Positions 8,329 to 16,590 of a stretch of DNA of 28,344 nt are shown here, piece by piece. Where the stretch lies: positions 1-28,344 of IMG/VR virus record IMGVR_UViG_3300033148_007897; one strand, written 5' to 3'. This DNA comes from a virus. Each line of letters begins with the position of its first letter. Within the stretch, counting starts at the first letter, position 1. The position numbers and the translations under genes are program-made. The notes under the pieces are model-generated. The model had not been told where the DNA came from. It ran no database searches and saw nothing but the letters and a program-made list of their open reading frames with translations.

Positions 8329-9273
8329 CTACACAGTCGGCTCGCCAAGTTTGTCCAGCGTGAATACGAAGTGGACCCCAAAGAGTCGCGCGTCCCCCAC
8401 ATAGTCATCGTTCGGCGCATCCCGATAAAGGCGGATACCGACCTGATCATGCGTCGCAAGGTTTGCGCCTAGTATCCCAGTAGTGAAGGCCGTGTCGATG
8501 CGCAGCCCTTGATTTGCGTCGAGAGCGGCTTGATCCTGGGTGATAGTCGTGACAGCTCCAGCAACGGCTTCACCCACAGCAACGGCGCGATAGTCAAGTC
8601 CCCAGCGCACAAACTTAGCTGCATCCGGAGCATTTGCATCATGCATCCATATGATTGTTATCGCGATGTCTGTACCTACAGCCCAGCGATACGGAATATT
8701 GAGGGTGTAGTAGATTTGTTCTAAGGAGCTATCATCGAAGTCGACAGTCGCAAAGTACCCCTCTAAGGTGTCCTCTGGCGGCGAGCCGCCGGTGACTTTC
8801 TTGAAAGTGTCTGCCCTGACATAGATGTGGCGTAAGACCCGCGCTGTTCCATGCAGCGTGATCTCTCCATCAGCAGCGAACTGGGTATAGTTTATCCCAT
8901 CACCGATCTTGTCGCCCGCAGCAAGAACTCGAAGATCGATTTCGTCATGGATCTGTTGTAAGTTACCCGCAACAAGGAGCAGCTGCACTTTCTCCAAAGC
9001 GTCGTGCGCAACTCCAGCCGTGCCCTCTTGTCCACGAACGATGGTAAATACATCTCCAACCCGGTTAGTCACCTTCACAATCTCCATTCCAGGATCGTCG
9101 CCAGGCTGGCTTGCTACATTGCTATCCCATATTGTCACGAAGTACGGAAAGACAGCAGGAAAATCCGCACCGTTCAGAAGCGTCATGGTAACTGCTGCGC
9201 CGTCTGCAATGTCCAGCAGCAGAGTAGACTTGGCGTTGTTCGCGACCTTATACCAATCAACGGGTGCAGGCAT
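8329..9273 (-). CDS. Tail fibre-like / receptor-binding candidate
   Basis: This encodes 314 residues from ATG 9273 behind GGAGGT. The N-terminal ~110 residues match a motif common at the base of phage fibres and baseplate proteins. It comprises a beta stretch (FPYFVTIWDS), then MEIVKVTNRVGDVFTIVRGQEGTAGVAH, and a helix ending QQIHDEIDLRV. The C-terminal half is a beta-rich domain with TDIAITIIWMHDANA and FVRWGLDYRAVAVGEA, resembling jelly-roll segments in virion proteins. It directly follows the tape measure gene, where a distal-tail protein is usual, so a tail-tip or receptor-binding role is likely. Exact family not identified. Confidence 0.7.
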   Translation of the reverse strand: MPAPVDWYKVANNAKSTLLLDIADGAAVTMTLLNGADFPAVFPYFVTIWDSNVASQPGDDPGMEIVKVTNRVGDVFTIVRGQEGTAGVAHDALEKVQLLLVAGNLQQIHDEIDLRVLAAGDKIGDGINYTQFAADGEITLHGTARVLRHIYVRADTFKKVTGGSPPEDTLEGYFATVDFDDSSLEQIYYTLNIPYRWAVGTDIAITIIWMHDANAPDAAKFVRWGLDYRAVAVGEAVAGAVTTITQDQAALDANQGLRIDTAFTTGILGANLATHDQVGIRLYRDAPNDDYVGDARLFGVHFVFTLDKLGEPTV

Positions 9274-9289
9274 TCAACAAACCTCCACA

Positions 9290-11317
9290 TCAAAGGATCT
9301 GTGTGGGCGGTCTTGCAGTACGATATGCGTCTCCCTGGGTGGTCTGCTCGATGAGTTCTTTTACGTGCCTCTCAAAGGCTGCGTCCCCATAGATGTTTCC
9401 TTCCACATTCAGGTTGTAGTTGTAGTTGTTCACAACCCCACCAAGAGTTTCAGTTCTCGGATGTCTTGATGTTGTAGGGTAGATGTATCCAGAGGTCTCA
9501 GGGACGAACAACTCCTGACCGGCCTCTCCTACCACATAGGCCTCGCCCCTCCGAACAGGACCACCACCAGCACGAGTACGACCGAGTGCACGATAATACT
9601 CTTGCACAACTGCAATATTCTCACCAAGGTCTCTTCCGAACTTGGTCTGGAAACCAAACTCACGCGTGCTGTCGACAATACCGCGAATTGCTGCACGTCG
9701 ATGTTTCCTCTCTTCTGGCGAAAGGACTCCAACAACACCAGTCGCCTGGAAACGTTGCAAATCACCATATAGTGCTTGATAGTTCTCGGCTGCTCGTCGA
9801 TGTGCATGTTTTGCATACGTCCCTGCAGCCATGACACCAACGACGGCAGCACCAACAGTCGCACCCGCCGGCGTGGCAAGCGCTGCACCAGCACGCCCGA
9901 GCAAACCACGCCCAGCTACACCAGCACGCCCGAGCAAACCACGCCCAGCCGCACGTCCGGCCGCACCACCCATTCCTGGAAGTGTGAGTTGCCCGCCTGT
10001 AGCCGCGCTCGCGGCCCGATTGGCAGCCGCTGCTGATGTTGCAGCAGCGGCGTTCCGAGTCAGCGCCGCAGTCAGGATATTCCAAGAAATGACGGACTTT
10101 GCGAGGAATGCCAACAGGCCGCCGGCTACCAACAATATACCGCCGATAGCAACACCGATGCCGGTAAGGATCTTCCCAACAGGAGAAGCCGCGATTTTCG
10201 AGAAGAAACCAATCACAGAGACGAGTGGAGGGCCCAACGCCTGAATCATAGGCAACAACGCATCCCCAATGGCGATACCCAGATTCTTGAGAGCAGCCGC
10301 GCCGGATCTCGCAGCACCGCCAGCATTTGACATCTTCTCCATTGCGGCGTCGTGGGCTGCACCGCTTTCGTGCAGCTTAGGAATCAAGCTCGAGATGCTA
10401 TCGCTCTCGCCAACAAGTGCCTCCGCCGCCGTCAAGGCACGAACGCTAAACATGTTAGCGAAGTTCGCACCTCTATCATGGGCTTTTGTCAAGAGGTCTA
10501 CCAGCGCAATAGGGTCTTCTGTCGCTTTGGCAAGATCCTCTAGGCTGATTCCAACCCCAGCCAACTCATCTTGCATCTCTTTCGTCGGGTCCCTGATGGC
10601 AGCAACGACCCCACGAAAGTAGGTCCCCGCCATGCTCGCTTCGCCGGTCACCTTGATGACTCTGTCGGTGACTGCAATCGTTTCTTCGAGCGACCATCCA
10701 AGGGAGCTTCCTGCCATCCCGGCGTACTTCATGACTTCGGCAAGCTCGCTCCCTTGATAACTTGTGTTCGCAAGCGCCGAGGTCATTGCATCCGCGATCC
10801 GAGGCATCTCCGACGCGGACATCTTGTACTGCTCCATCAGATTGAGCATCAACTTCGTCGTGTCTGCCTCGTCCGTCCCAAGGGCAACTGTCGCCTCCGT
10901 TATCGGCATAAGCATCTGCTTCATGGTGGCGAGGTCGTAACCCTCAGAGGCCAACCGACGATACATATTAGCTACATCGGAGCCGCTCTTGCCTAGTCTC
11001 ACGAACTCAGCCGACAAGGCGCTCTTCGCGATTGCGTCCATCTGCTCAGCGGTCGCTCCGGACTGGATCTCAACATCCTTCAGAATGTCCCTGAAGCCCA
11101 TCGCCGCATGCGTTGATACTCCGTAGGCAGCCAGAATTCCAGCACCCATCGTAGCTGCCTGGGTGCCAATCTGCTTCATCGCCTCAGGCTGCGCGAGCAA
11201 AGAACTAGTCGTCTTTTGTGATTGCGTTCCCAAGCGCCTTAGGCTTTGACTGGCACTCCGAAACGCAGGCGACGCTTGATCTCTTGCCGTGATGATATAT
11301 TCAATCGCGTTCGGCAT
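9290..11317 (-). CDS. Tail tape measure protein
   Basis: This encodes 675 residues from ATG 11317, inside the end of the frameshifted chaperone frame as in lambda-like tails. The N-terminus (EYIITARDQASPAFRSASQSL) and residues ~60-340 match the TP901-type tape measure core, including EFVRLGKSGSDVANMYRRLASEGYD and the GMAGSSLGWSLEETI segment. A hydrophobic stretch lies at ~381-411. A low-complexity Ala/Gly/Arg region with an 11-residue duplication follows at ~458-479. Near the C-terminus is the familiar RRGEAYVVGEAGQELFVP motif. By the usual ~0.15 nm per residue, it would give a tail of about 100 nm. The protein spans the tail lumen and sets tail length. Very confident. Confidence 0.93.
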   Translation of the reverse strand: MPNAIEYIITARDQASPAFRSASQSLRRLGTQSQKTTSSLLAQPEAMKQIGTQAATMGAGILAAYGVSTHAAMGFRDILKDVEIQSGATAEQMDAIAKSALSAEFVRLGKSGSDVANMYRRLASEGYDLATMKQMLMPITEATVALGTDEADTTKLMLNLMEQYKMSASEMPRIADAMTSALANTSYQGSELAEVMKYAGMAGSSLGWSLEETIAVTDRVIKVTGEASMAGTYFRGVVAAIRDPTKEMQDELAGVGISLEDLAKATEDPIALVDLLTKAHDRGANFANMFSVRALTAAEALVGESDSISSLIPKLHESGAAHDAAMEKMSNAGGAARSGAAALKNLGIAIGDALLPMIQALGPPLVSVIGFFSKIAASPVGKILTGIGVAIGGILLVAGGLLAFLAKSVISWNILTAALTRNAAAATSAAAANRAASAATGGQLTLPGMGGAAGRAAGRGLLGRAGVAGRGLLGRAGAALATPAGATVGAAVVGVMAAGTYAKHAHRRAAENYQALYGDLQRFQATGVVGVLSPEERKHRRAAIRGIVDSTREFGFQTKFGRDLGENIAVVQEYYRALGRTRAGGGPVRRGEAYVVGEAGQELFVPETSGYIYPTTSRHPRTETLGGVVNNYNYNLNVEGNIYGDAAFERHVKELIEQTTQGDAYRTARPPTQIL
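9886..9949 (-). repeat. 33-bp tandem duplication inside the tape measure gene
   Basis: A 31-bp block at 9886-9916 recurs identically at 9919-9949, a period of 33 bp. It encodes GRGLLGRAGVA followed by GRGLLGRAGAA. The near-perfect DNA identity indicates a recent duplication in the Ala/Gly/Arg-rich linker. Confidence 0.85.
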
Positions 11318-11537
11318 GTCCCCAGAGATCCTCCATCAGCATTCTGACTGCGGCAGGCATTGCGTGGGCGTCCTTGATGGAAGCAAGCTTATTGTCGATC
11401 TGTAGATTACGTTCGAGCTCCCGAACTTGCCAGAGGTCCAACTGACCGACTTCCTGAAACGTCCATCCGGTCTTCTGAACAACTAACCAGAGGAATCTTG
11501 ACCAGGATCCGGGCCTATATCCGGCACTTCCCCCACG
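11301..11537 (-). CDS. Tail assembly chaperone GT extension (reached by -1 frameshift)
   Basis: In the -1 frame relative to the upstream chaperone, an open stretch runs from just after two stops (11543-11538) to TGA 11301. It contains no ATG, GTG or TTG before residues FLWLVVQKTGWTF. It then encodes QEVGQLDLWQVRELERNLQ and ends MEDLWGHAERD, a typical T-like domain. Its end overlaps the tape measure start by 17 nt, as gpT overlaps the next gene in lambda-type tails. With no start codon of its own, it is best read as the C-terminal part of a G-T fusion of roughly 190 residues. The fusion would chaperone the tape measure during tail assembly. Confidence 0.8.
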   Translation of the reverse strand, partial: RGGSAGYRPGSWSRFLWLVVQKTGWTFQEVGQLDLWQVRELERNLQIDNKLASIKDAHAMPAAVRMLMEDLWGHAERD

Positions 11538-11881
11538 TCATCACTCACCGGATAAAGCGCGCGCAGCGCGAGTTGAATGCGAGGTATTTCATGTGCAAGG
11601 ATCAGCCCACCGACCTCTTCGAGAGACAAGTTACTGTCGCCCGCGCGTCGCAAGGCCAAGTACAGCTCGTATCGTAGGACCTCGGGATCGAACTGGTCCA
11701 GGGCTACGTGCGCCGGGACATTCGCTCGCAACTCACATAGATCGTTGAGATTGAGAGGTTTGATCGTGTACATTTTTCCGCCTAGCTCGATGCGGCCGCA
11801 CTTTTGACCCAACACGGTTGCCATCTCTTCAGAACCCTTCTCGGGTCCGGCCGTCTGCGTCTCAGGATTGTTCTCAGGCAT
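11483..11881 (-). CDS. Tail assembly chaperone G-like protein
   Basis: The chosen start is ATG 11881 (MPENNPETQ), with TAGGAG upstream; an earlier in-frame start at 11914 would overlap the tail tube gene. The 132-residue product has an acidic N-terminus. A compact domain follows (RIELGGKMYTIKPLNLNDLCEL, then VLRYELYLALRRAG and LSLEEVGGLI) like lambda gpG-type chaperones. The C-terminal tail is acidic and Gly/Pro-rich. It sits between tail tube and tape measure. A minority of ribosomes would shift -1 near 11528-11536 to make the longer GT form; the shorter form is released at TAG 11483. Confidence 0.8.
   Translation of the reverse strand: MPENNPETQTAGPEKGSEEMATVLGQKCGRIELGGKMYTIKPLNLNDLCELRANVPAHVALDQFDPEVLRYELYLALRRAGDSNLSLEEVGGLILAHEIPRIQLALRALYPVSDDVGEVPDIGPDPGQDSSG
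11528..11536 (-). other. Candidate -1 slippery site GUGGGGGAA
   Basis: The zero-frame codons are GUG GGG GAA. Five consecutive G residues (11534-11530) let the GGG codon re-pair as GGG after a -1 slip. This is the best candidate between the last -1-frame stop (11538) and the zero-frame TAG (11483). It is not a perfect X-XXY-YYZ heptamer, because the GAA codon would have to re-pair on GGA. The exact slip point is therefore uncertain. Confidence 0.45.
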
Positions 11882-11892
11882 ACATTCCACTC

Positions 11893-12765
11893 CTATGCAA
11901 TATGAACGTTCCAAACATCAAAGTCCTCCGGCTCTGAGGTTGCAGAGATAGACCACAAAACCTCGTCGGCACCCTTGGCGATCATAACGCCGTCCCCGTT
12001 GGGGTTCAGACCATTACCGCCAGTTAGATCCACAGTGAGTGTTTTCGGCACGCCATCACGATTTGTGGCTGTCGCGATGAAGTCCATCGTAGCGATTACG
12101 TCCGCAGTCATATCGATGCCTGGCGGCGTCCGAACGGTCGCTTCTAGCGTCACTTGGAATGGTGCAGGATCAAACCATTCAGGCAAGCGCTCGACTCCGG
12201 GGGCCTTGGCATCGCCGGATGTCCTTGCCTCGATAGGACAGGTGGCAGTAGCTGTCCAGGTCTGTACCTTGAGTGGATTGCCATCAAAGAGCACGTTTCC
12301 GGCGTGCCAAGGGAATCCTGTATTGGTCTGCTTTGCTGCGGGAGCAGCAATGGTTGTCTGTGTCGCTCGAAGAGCAACCCAATCGAAAGAGGCCATGATC
12401 AGCGCGTCAAGCGCGCCAGAGATGGCTACATTCCTGATGTAACAGCTCGACTGTTCGCGTGCGTGTAGAGCGCCAACCAGAGGGCCCCCATGGATCAAGG
12501 CAATTACAGGAGGTAGCTCTCCCAAGGCAGCAGGTTTGACCCGCCGCAACATCGTGTCTGTTTGTACCTGTGTGTTCAAGGAGCCGACCGGAACTGTCAT
12601 TCCTCGGAACTTATCCACCTGGCCGCCGGTTCCCTCGTTGTACTGGATTTCACCTCCCTCCAGATTCATTTCCCCCGACTCGACCTTGTCGAAGGATACG
12701 TATGGAGCAACGCCGACTTCAACGTACTCGGCACACTCATTGAGTCCTACGTAATGATCCGCCAT
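11893..12765 (-). CDS. Major tail tube protein (probable)
   Basis: This encodes 290 residues from ATG 12765 behind AAGGAG. It lies immediately upstream of the G/GT chaperones, the standard place for the tail tube gene. The sequence is beta-rich, with VGVAPYVSFDKVESGEMNLEGG, TVPVGSLNTQVQTDTMLRRV near the N-terminus and a long central insertion (~100-180). It ends with a strand series VTLEATVRTPPG, DFIATATNRDGVPKTLTVDL and DFDVWNVHIA. I do not recognise a specific named family, so the assignment rests mainly on gene order and size. The stop precedes the next gene by 11 nt. Confidence 0.65.
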   Translation of the reverse strand: MADHYVGLNECAEYVEVGVAPYVSFDKVESGEMNLEGGEIQYNEGTGGQVDKFRGMTVPVGSLNTQVQTDTMLRRVKPAALGELPPVIALIHGGPLVGALHAREQSSCYIRNVAISGALDALIMASFDWVALRATQTTIAAPAAKQTNTGFPWHAGNVLFDGNPLKVQTWTATATCPIEARTSGDAKAPGVERLPEWFDPAPFQVTLEATVRTPPGIDMTADVIATMDFIATATNRDGVPKTLTVDLTGGNGLNPNGDGVMIAKGADEVLWSISATSEPEDFDVWNVHIA

Positions 12766-12777
12766 GAGGTCATCTCC

Positions 12778-14094
12778 TTACTTCGCAGCGATTGCTCTTG
12801 CGTAGTCAGCCAGTTCGATCACGAACACACCCTCCGTCGCAGTTGTAGTGATATCACACGTGGAGGGATCGATTGCTTGTAACCCAGTGTCGGCTCCATC
12901 AAGTGTGAGTGCAACCGTATCACCTGCAGCAATGGGCGCAACCCATGCGGCTTGCGCATCAGTCTTGTCCGCGCCGTCCTGGTTGGTGTAACCTAGCGTG
13001 AAGGTGATGTTGTCTGCGAAGGAGGTTATGGCGCGCATCTGGAGGGCATTGTTAGCAATCCCCGGACACTCGAACTTGTTGATCTGCGGTGTTCCTACGA
13101 GGTGCACAGTACAGGTGTCCGCGGCTGTGATTTCTACAATCGCCAACGGCGGTTGATCGACGCCAAGATACTTGCCATCAGCTCCGAGAATCTCTTCTGG
13201 ACACAGCTGCAACCATGTGATAATTGGATCGGTGATAGCTGGACTGACGGACGCTTGGAGGATGAAAGAATAGTAATCTCCTTCCTCTGCTGCATCGAAG
13301 AGCGCAGGAACAACCTGATTGTCATAAGGATACGGTACCCAATCTGCCGGCATCGGCCAGGAGACGATACCGCTGTTGACCTGACACCCGTTCGTGGTGT
13401 CGGTAAGAACTACCGCCGTCCACGCGGCCCCATTCCAATAGTACCCATCCCAGGCCACATCCTCACTGGCAAGCTGACTGAATTCCAGAAGTACCTTATC
13501 GAATCGGTGACGGCTGCAGAGAACGACCACATCATCCGCGACGGTGAAGACGGGTACGTCACCGGCAGCAACACTCGCCGCATTGGCGGTTTCATCAGCC
13601 AGGGCTCCTAGTGTGCCGGTGTAAACGCGGTCGAATGGAATGGTTTGCATGAGCGGATGCATGGGCCCATGGATGATCCCGCCAAGCGAAAAGAGATTGG
13701 AGCCTGCGGCGCCGGTAGCTATCTCGGCGGCCAGCGGGTGAAGCGTGGAGCCGGTGGCAGCAATCCAAGTGGCAAGATTTGCCCAGCTACCGCCCTCCAC
13801 ACTTGTTACATAGGCCACGATTCCGGTGAATAATGCCCGCCCTGCGGCGTTCCCGAAGAGCGGAGCAAGGTATGCACCGAGGTCTGGAGCTAGGACTTGC
13901 CTGTCAACATTCGCACAATATCCCAGCAGCGCGTCCTGCAGGTCAGGATCGCCGCTATTCTCGTCGAGATACCGGGCCAAAGTCATCTCGGTGTTACCGA
14001 AACTAAAGACTTCCGTCTCGGCAAGAACTGCGGGCTCGAAACGCACAACCATCTTGTCTGTGAGCACTTGAAACAGATCTTGTGTCAACGCCAC
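12778..14094 (-). CDS. Large tail/virion protein with inserted beta-sandwich domain
   Basis: The preferred start is GTG 14094 (VALTQDLF), 8 nt after an AAGGAG that lies in the end of the glycosyltransferase gene; an ATG at 14124 lacks such a site. The ~438-residue product has a helical N-terminal half (TEMTLARYLDENSGDPDLQDALL, then ALFTGIVAYVTSVEGGSW). A middle domain (~180-310) reads like a small beta-sandwich seen in virion proteins: FDKVLLEFSQLA, DGYYWNGAAWTAV and YYSFILQASV. A further beta domain follows. It lies between the tail terminator/glycosyltransferase pair and the tail tube. It is probably a structural tail protein, and possibly a glycosylation target (inference). Confidence 0.65.
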   Translation of the reverse strand: MALTQDLFQVLTDKMVVRFEPAVLAETEVFSFGNTEMTLARYLDENSGDPDLQDALLGYCANVDRQVLAPDLGAYLAPLFGNAAGRALFTGIVAYVTSVEGGSWANLATWIAATGSTLHPLAAEIATGAAGSNLFSLGGIIHGPMHPLMQTIPFDRVYTGTLGALADETANAASVAAGDVPVFTVADDVVVLCSRHRFDKVLLEFSQLASEDVAWDGYYWNGAAWTAVVLTDTTNGCQVNSGIVSWPMPADWVPYPYDNQVVPALFDAAEEGDYYSFILQASVSPAITDPIITWLQLCPEEILGADGKYLGVDQPPLAIVEITAADTCTVHLVGTPQINKFECPGIANNALQMRAITSFADNITFTLGYTNQDGADKTDAQAAWVAPIAAGDTVALTLDGADTGLQAIDPSTCDITTTATEGVFVIELADYARAIAAK

Positions 14095-14099
14095 GTGTC

Positions 14100-15086
14100 T
14101 CACTCCTTCTCGAATAGATTGCACTCCGGAACATCAGGCTCAAGCAATCTCAACCAAAAAGGTCCCGGTGCGCTCTGTGCACGATGTAATCGAACATGTG
14201 CCCCACCCCTCTCCTCATAGATACCCGCAAGACGAACTCTTTCACCAGGGAACACTATCTCAGTCTGAGTCAAGTCATACGGCAGGTCTAGTGTTGGTAT
14301 TGGCTTTCGAGGTCGCCAAAACCCTGGAGTGTCATAGCTATTGTAGACAAGACGCTCTCCCTGTATGCGTCCATCCCTATACCGGGGCCAATTGACCCGA
14401 ACACTGTCCAGCTCCTGAGGAGACTCATTGCAGTGGGGGACCAGGACACCTCCATCCAACAATGCGGGTTGTCCGAATTCTCTTGCAAAGCTCTCGCCCA
14501 ATTGCTTGTCCGGCGCCGCCTCTCCGGGCTGCCAGACACAACAATCTATGACGTCCCTCCGGGTCAGAAGACAACCCAGACCGGACCACGGGACCTCTTG
14601 GAGTTCTCCGGGCTGCACATCCGACAACATCATACCCTTGTGTCCGTCTCTGGAAGGTACATTGAGGCGAGAGAATACCACACGGCTGGGTGACGTGACC
14701 GCCACGTAGGGCTCTCCGTGGGATACCAGACGCCGTAGAGCTCCTGGCGGCGGAACCTGATCACATTCCAACCACCAACACCATGGTTTACCGCTATCCA
14801 GGAAACGTCGCTGCGCTATTTGGTACAGGGCAGTTACGTTCGCCCCACGATTATCGAACCTCTCTGGGATCTCCGCGTGCTCGGTCAGAACAACGAACCG
14901 CACCTCCGCACACAAAGCATCTAAGAAGATCTCCGCGACATCGCAAGAGCCGTCAAACAGGACGAGCAGCGTCAGCTTCTCATGTGGGTAGTCTAGTTTG
15001 CGCAGGGCATCCATCAACCAAGGCCATACGTATTCCTTGCCCGCACAGACCAACACGCTCATCCACACTTCTGGAAGATTCGTCAT
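14100..15086 (-). CDS. Glycosyltransferase, family-2-like (GT-A), inside the tail module
   Basis: This encodes 328 residues. ATG 15086 overlaps the upstream stop as TGATG, and the gene ends 5 nt before the next start. The N-terminal ~225 residues match a GT-A nucleotide-sugar transferase: SVLVCAGKEYVWPWLMDALRKL (1st strand/helix), LLVLFDGSCD (~40-49), and CWWLECDQVPPPGAL with the acidic Asp109 in the DxD position. An acceptor-side motif VPWSGLGCLLTRRDVI (~166-180), a DKQLGESFAREFG catalytic-helix region and LVPHC (His218) complete the pattern. The last ~50 residues form a small beta domain. It probably transfers a sugar onto a virion protein in the cytoplasm. Known cases exist in mycobacteriophages; the substrate here is unknown. 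Confidence 0.8.
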   Translation of the reverse strand: MTNLPEVWMSVLVCAGKEYVWPWLMDALRKLDYPHEKLTLLVLFDGSCDVAEIFLDALCAEVRFVVLTEHAEIPERFDNRGANVTALYQIAQRRFLDSGKPWCWWLECDQVPPPGALRRLVSHGEPYVAVTSPSRVVFSRLNVPSRDGHKGMMLSDVQPGELQEVPWSGLGCLLTRRDVIDCCVWQPGEAAPDKQLGESFAREFGQPALLDGGVLVPHCNESPQELDSVRVNWPRYRDGRIQGERLVYNSYDTPGFWRPRKPIPTLDLPYDLTQTEIVFPGERVRLAGIYEERGGAHVRLHRAQSAPGPFWLRLLEPDVPECNLFEKE

Positions 15087-15538
15087 CAGGCATCAGGCTC
15101 CTGCCACTTAATCGTAACTGGGATAACTTCAATTTCCCAACACTGATTCGCTTCGTCTCTCATGGTTACAGCATCGGATGGCTGCGGCACCAACGAATCC
15201 CAGAGCGGGTCCTGACGAGCTTCTGACAGGCAGCGAATTACATTCGCAGCTAGCGTGCTCACATCGTGTTCAAGAGCAGCGGGATTTGCGAGATGTTTCG
15301 TGATACACGCAAGTGCCCACATAGCCGCAAAGTCTGTTCCCTGCTGCCCCATCCAGTACCCGTAACCCGTAACACGGGCGCGATAAACAAATACCGCATA
15401 CTGGAACAGCTGCGGTTGTTCAACTCCAGCAATGATATGCACCTTACCGCCAGGCAAGTTTTCGCCTAGATGCTCAAAATCATTGAGCAGTTCGACTATC
15501 CTTGCAGTTCGTTTGGTGAAGAGATTGGATTCGATCAT
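15086..15538 (-). CDS. Tail terminator-like protein
   Basis: This encodes 150 residues from ATG 15538, with GAGG ~10 nt upstream. The N-terminus is helical (TARIVELLNDFEHL). A strand series follows (GKVHIIAG, FQYAVFVYRARVTGYGYW), then a helical stretch (DFAAMWALACITKHLANPAAL) and a C-terminal strand (CWEIEVIPVTIKWQEP). The size, the alpha/beta pattern, and the position directly after the tail-completion gene and before the tail proteins match tail terminator proteins. Assignment is by order and pattern, not by a diagnostic motif. The stop overlaps the glycosyltransferase start. Confidence 0.6.
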   Translation of the reverse strand: MIESNLFTKRTARIVELLNDFEHLGENLPGGKVHIIAGVEQPQLFQYAVFVYRARVTGYGYWMGQQGTDFAAMWALACITKHLANPAALEHDVSTLAANVIRCLSEARQDPLWDSLVPQPSDAVTMRDEANQCWEIEVIPVTIKWQEPDA

Positions 15539-15610
15539 ATCTTGCTCGCCTCTCTGAAGGTCCTGCGATACCTCCCACGAACAACCAGGTATTTCGATTT
15601 TCGCGCAAAT

Positions 15611-16126
15611 CTACTTGCCTGCGCTCCTTGCGGCTCGAATGTGGGCCAATATCAAGTCTACGATTGTCTGATTGTCTGCCTCATCGAAGCCGAGGAACGG
15701 GCGCGCTGGTATGAATTTAGTGCCTAGTTGGTGAAAGATCCCGTAGAAAACTCCTACCCCAACAAATAGCTGGGCTCGTAAAATGCGAGAGGAGAGACTT
15801 CCTGCCATGATACCTCGGTCTTGAAGTAACTTGGCCGAGGCCATGTCTCCGTATTTTCTCTTCGTTCCAGGTGCGAAAGGCGCCCATTTCTTTCCAGCCG
15901 CTGCAGTACTACTCCCGGAAGCAAACACAGGCAATATCTCTGGCGCCCTTTCCTGTTCAAATGCCCTACGAGTCGCCCTTTTCGCAACTCTGCCGATGTC
16001 CTCCAGCACAGGCGCCATCTCGGTAGCGTTGAGGCAACCGGCCAACCGATCAAGCGCGTATTGCGCTTCATTCAATCCCCTGATCTCAAGAGTCATGTGA
16101 TACTTCGTAGTATCAGCGCCTGGCAT
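15611..16126 (-). CDS. Phage virion morphogenesis / tail completion protein (gpS-like)
   Basis: This encodes 171 residues from ATG 16126, overlapping the upstream gene by 14 nt. It carries the hallmark order of the Phage_tail_S family: helical N-terminus (LEIRGLNEAQYALDRLAG), then KKWAPFAPGTKRKYG (~85-95), KLLQDRGIMAGSLSSR, VGVGVFYGIFHQLGT and the closing IPARPFLGF motif. These proteins act at the head-tail junction or in tail completion. It sits between the DUF1320-like connector and the tail terminator-like gene. Confident. Confidence 0.88.
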   Translation of the reverse strand: MPGADTTKYHMTLEIRGLNEAQYALDRLAGCLNATEMAPVLEDIGRVAKRATRRAFEQERAPEILPVFASGSSTAAAGKKWAPFAPGTKRKYGDMASAKLLQDRGIMAGSLSSRILRAQLFVGVGVFYGIFHQLGTKFIPARPFLGFDEADNQTIVDLILAHIRAARSAGK

Positions 16127-16562
16127 GAAAACCCAGCTCCCCGGTAGGCGCTGCAGCGACAGCCACTACACCTTTGGCGCTTGCCGTGATTCCAGTCATG
16201 TCAAGCTCTACCTCGCCTTTCGCCAAAGCATACAACCACTTCCGAGCTTGATTCGCATCTGCCGCCAATCTGTCCAAGATTTCAGTAGCCCCTGCAGGTG
16301 ATACTTGCCTGACAGCCCGGTACACGGCAAGAATGGCAACCACATCTCGCAATACTGCTGGTGGTGTAGCGAACGGCCAAGCGTCCGGCCATCGATTCCG
16401 TAGAATACTCTTCGCCTCTCCTGTAGCAGAAGCAATAGCGGCTTCGAGTACGGACACTCTGGATTGAAGTGCCTCTTGCAATTGCGAAATGACGTTCTCG
16501 CAGTCCGTCGCAGATGCCCAGAAGTCTCCTACAAGACCGGCTTGACCAAAGTTAAAGGCCAC
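16113..16562 (-). CDS. Head-tail connector, DUF1320 / Mu gp36-like
   Basis: The likely start is GTG 16562 (VAFNFGQAG), 8 nt after GAGG; a GTG at 16571 sits against that site and is less likely. The ~149-residue protein is helical. The segment PPAVLRDVVAILAVYRAVRQVSPAGATEI followed by ANQARKWLYALAKGEVELDM matches the C-terminal half of Mu gp36/DUF1320 proteins, which occur between capsid and tail-completion genes. It is the first gene after the capsid and its 3' hairpin. It overlaps the next gene by 14 nt. Confidence 0.75.
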   Translation of the reverse strand: MAFNFGQAGLVGDFWASATDCENVISQLQEALQSRVSVLEAAIASATGEAKSILRNRWPDAWPFATPPAVLRDVVAILAVYRAVRQVSPAGATEILDRLAADANQARKWLYALAKGEVELDMTGITASAKGVVAVAAAPTGELGFHARR

Positions 16563-16590
16563 TTGGTACACCTCGGTTACACAAGTTAGA

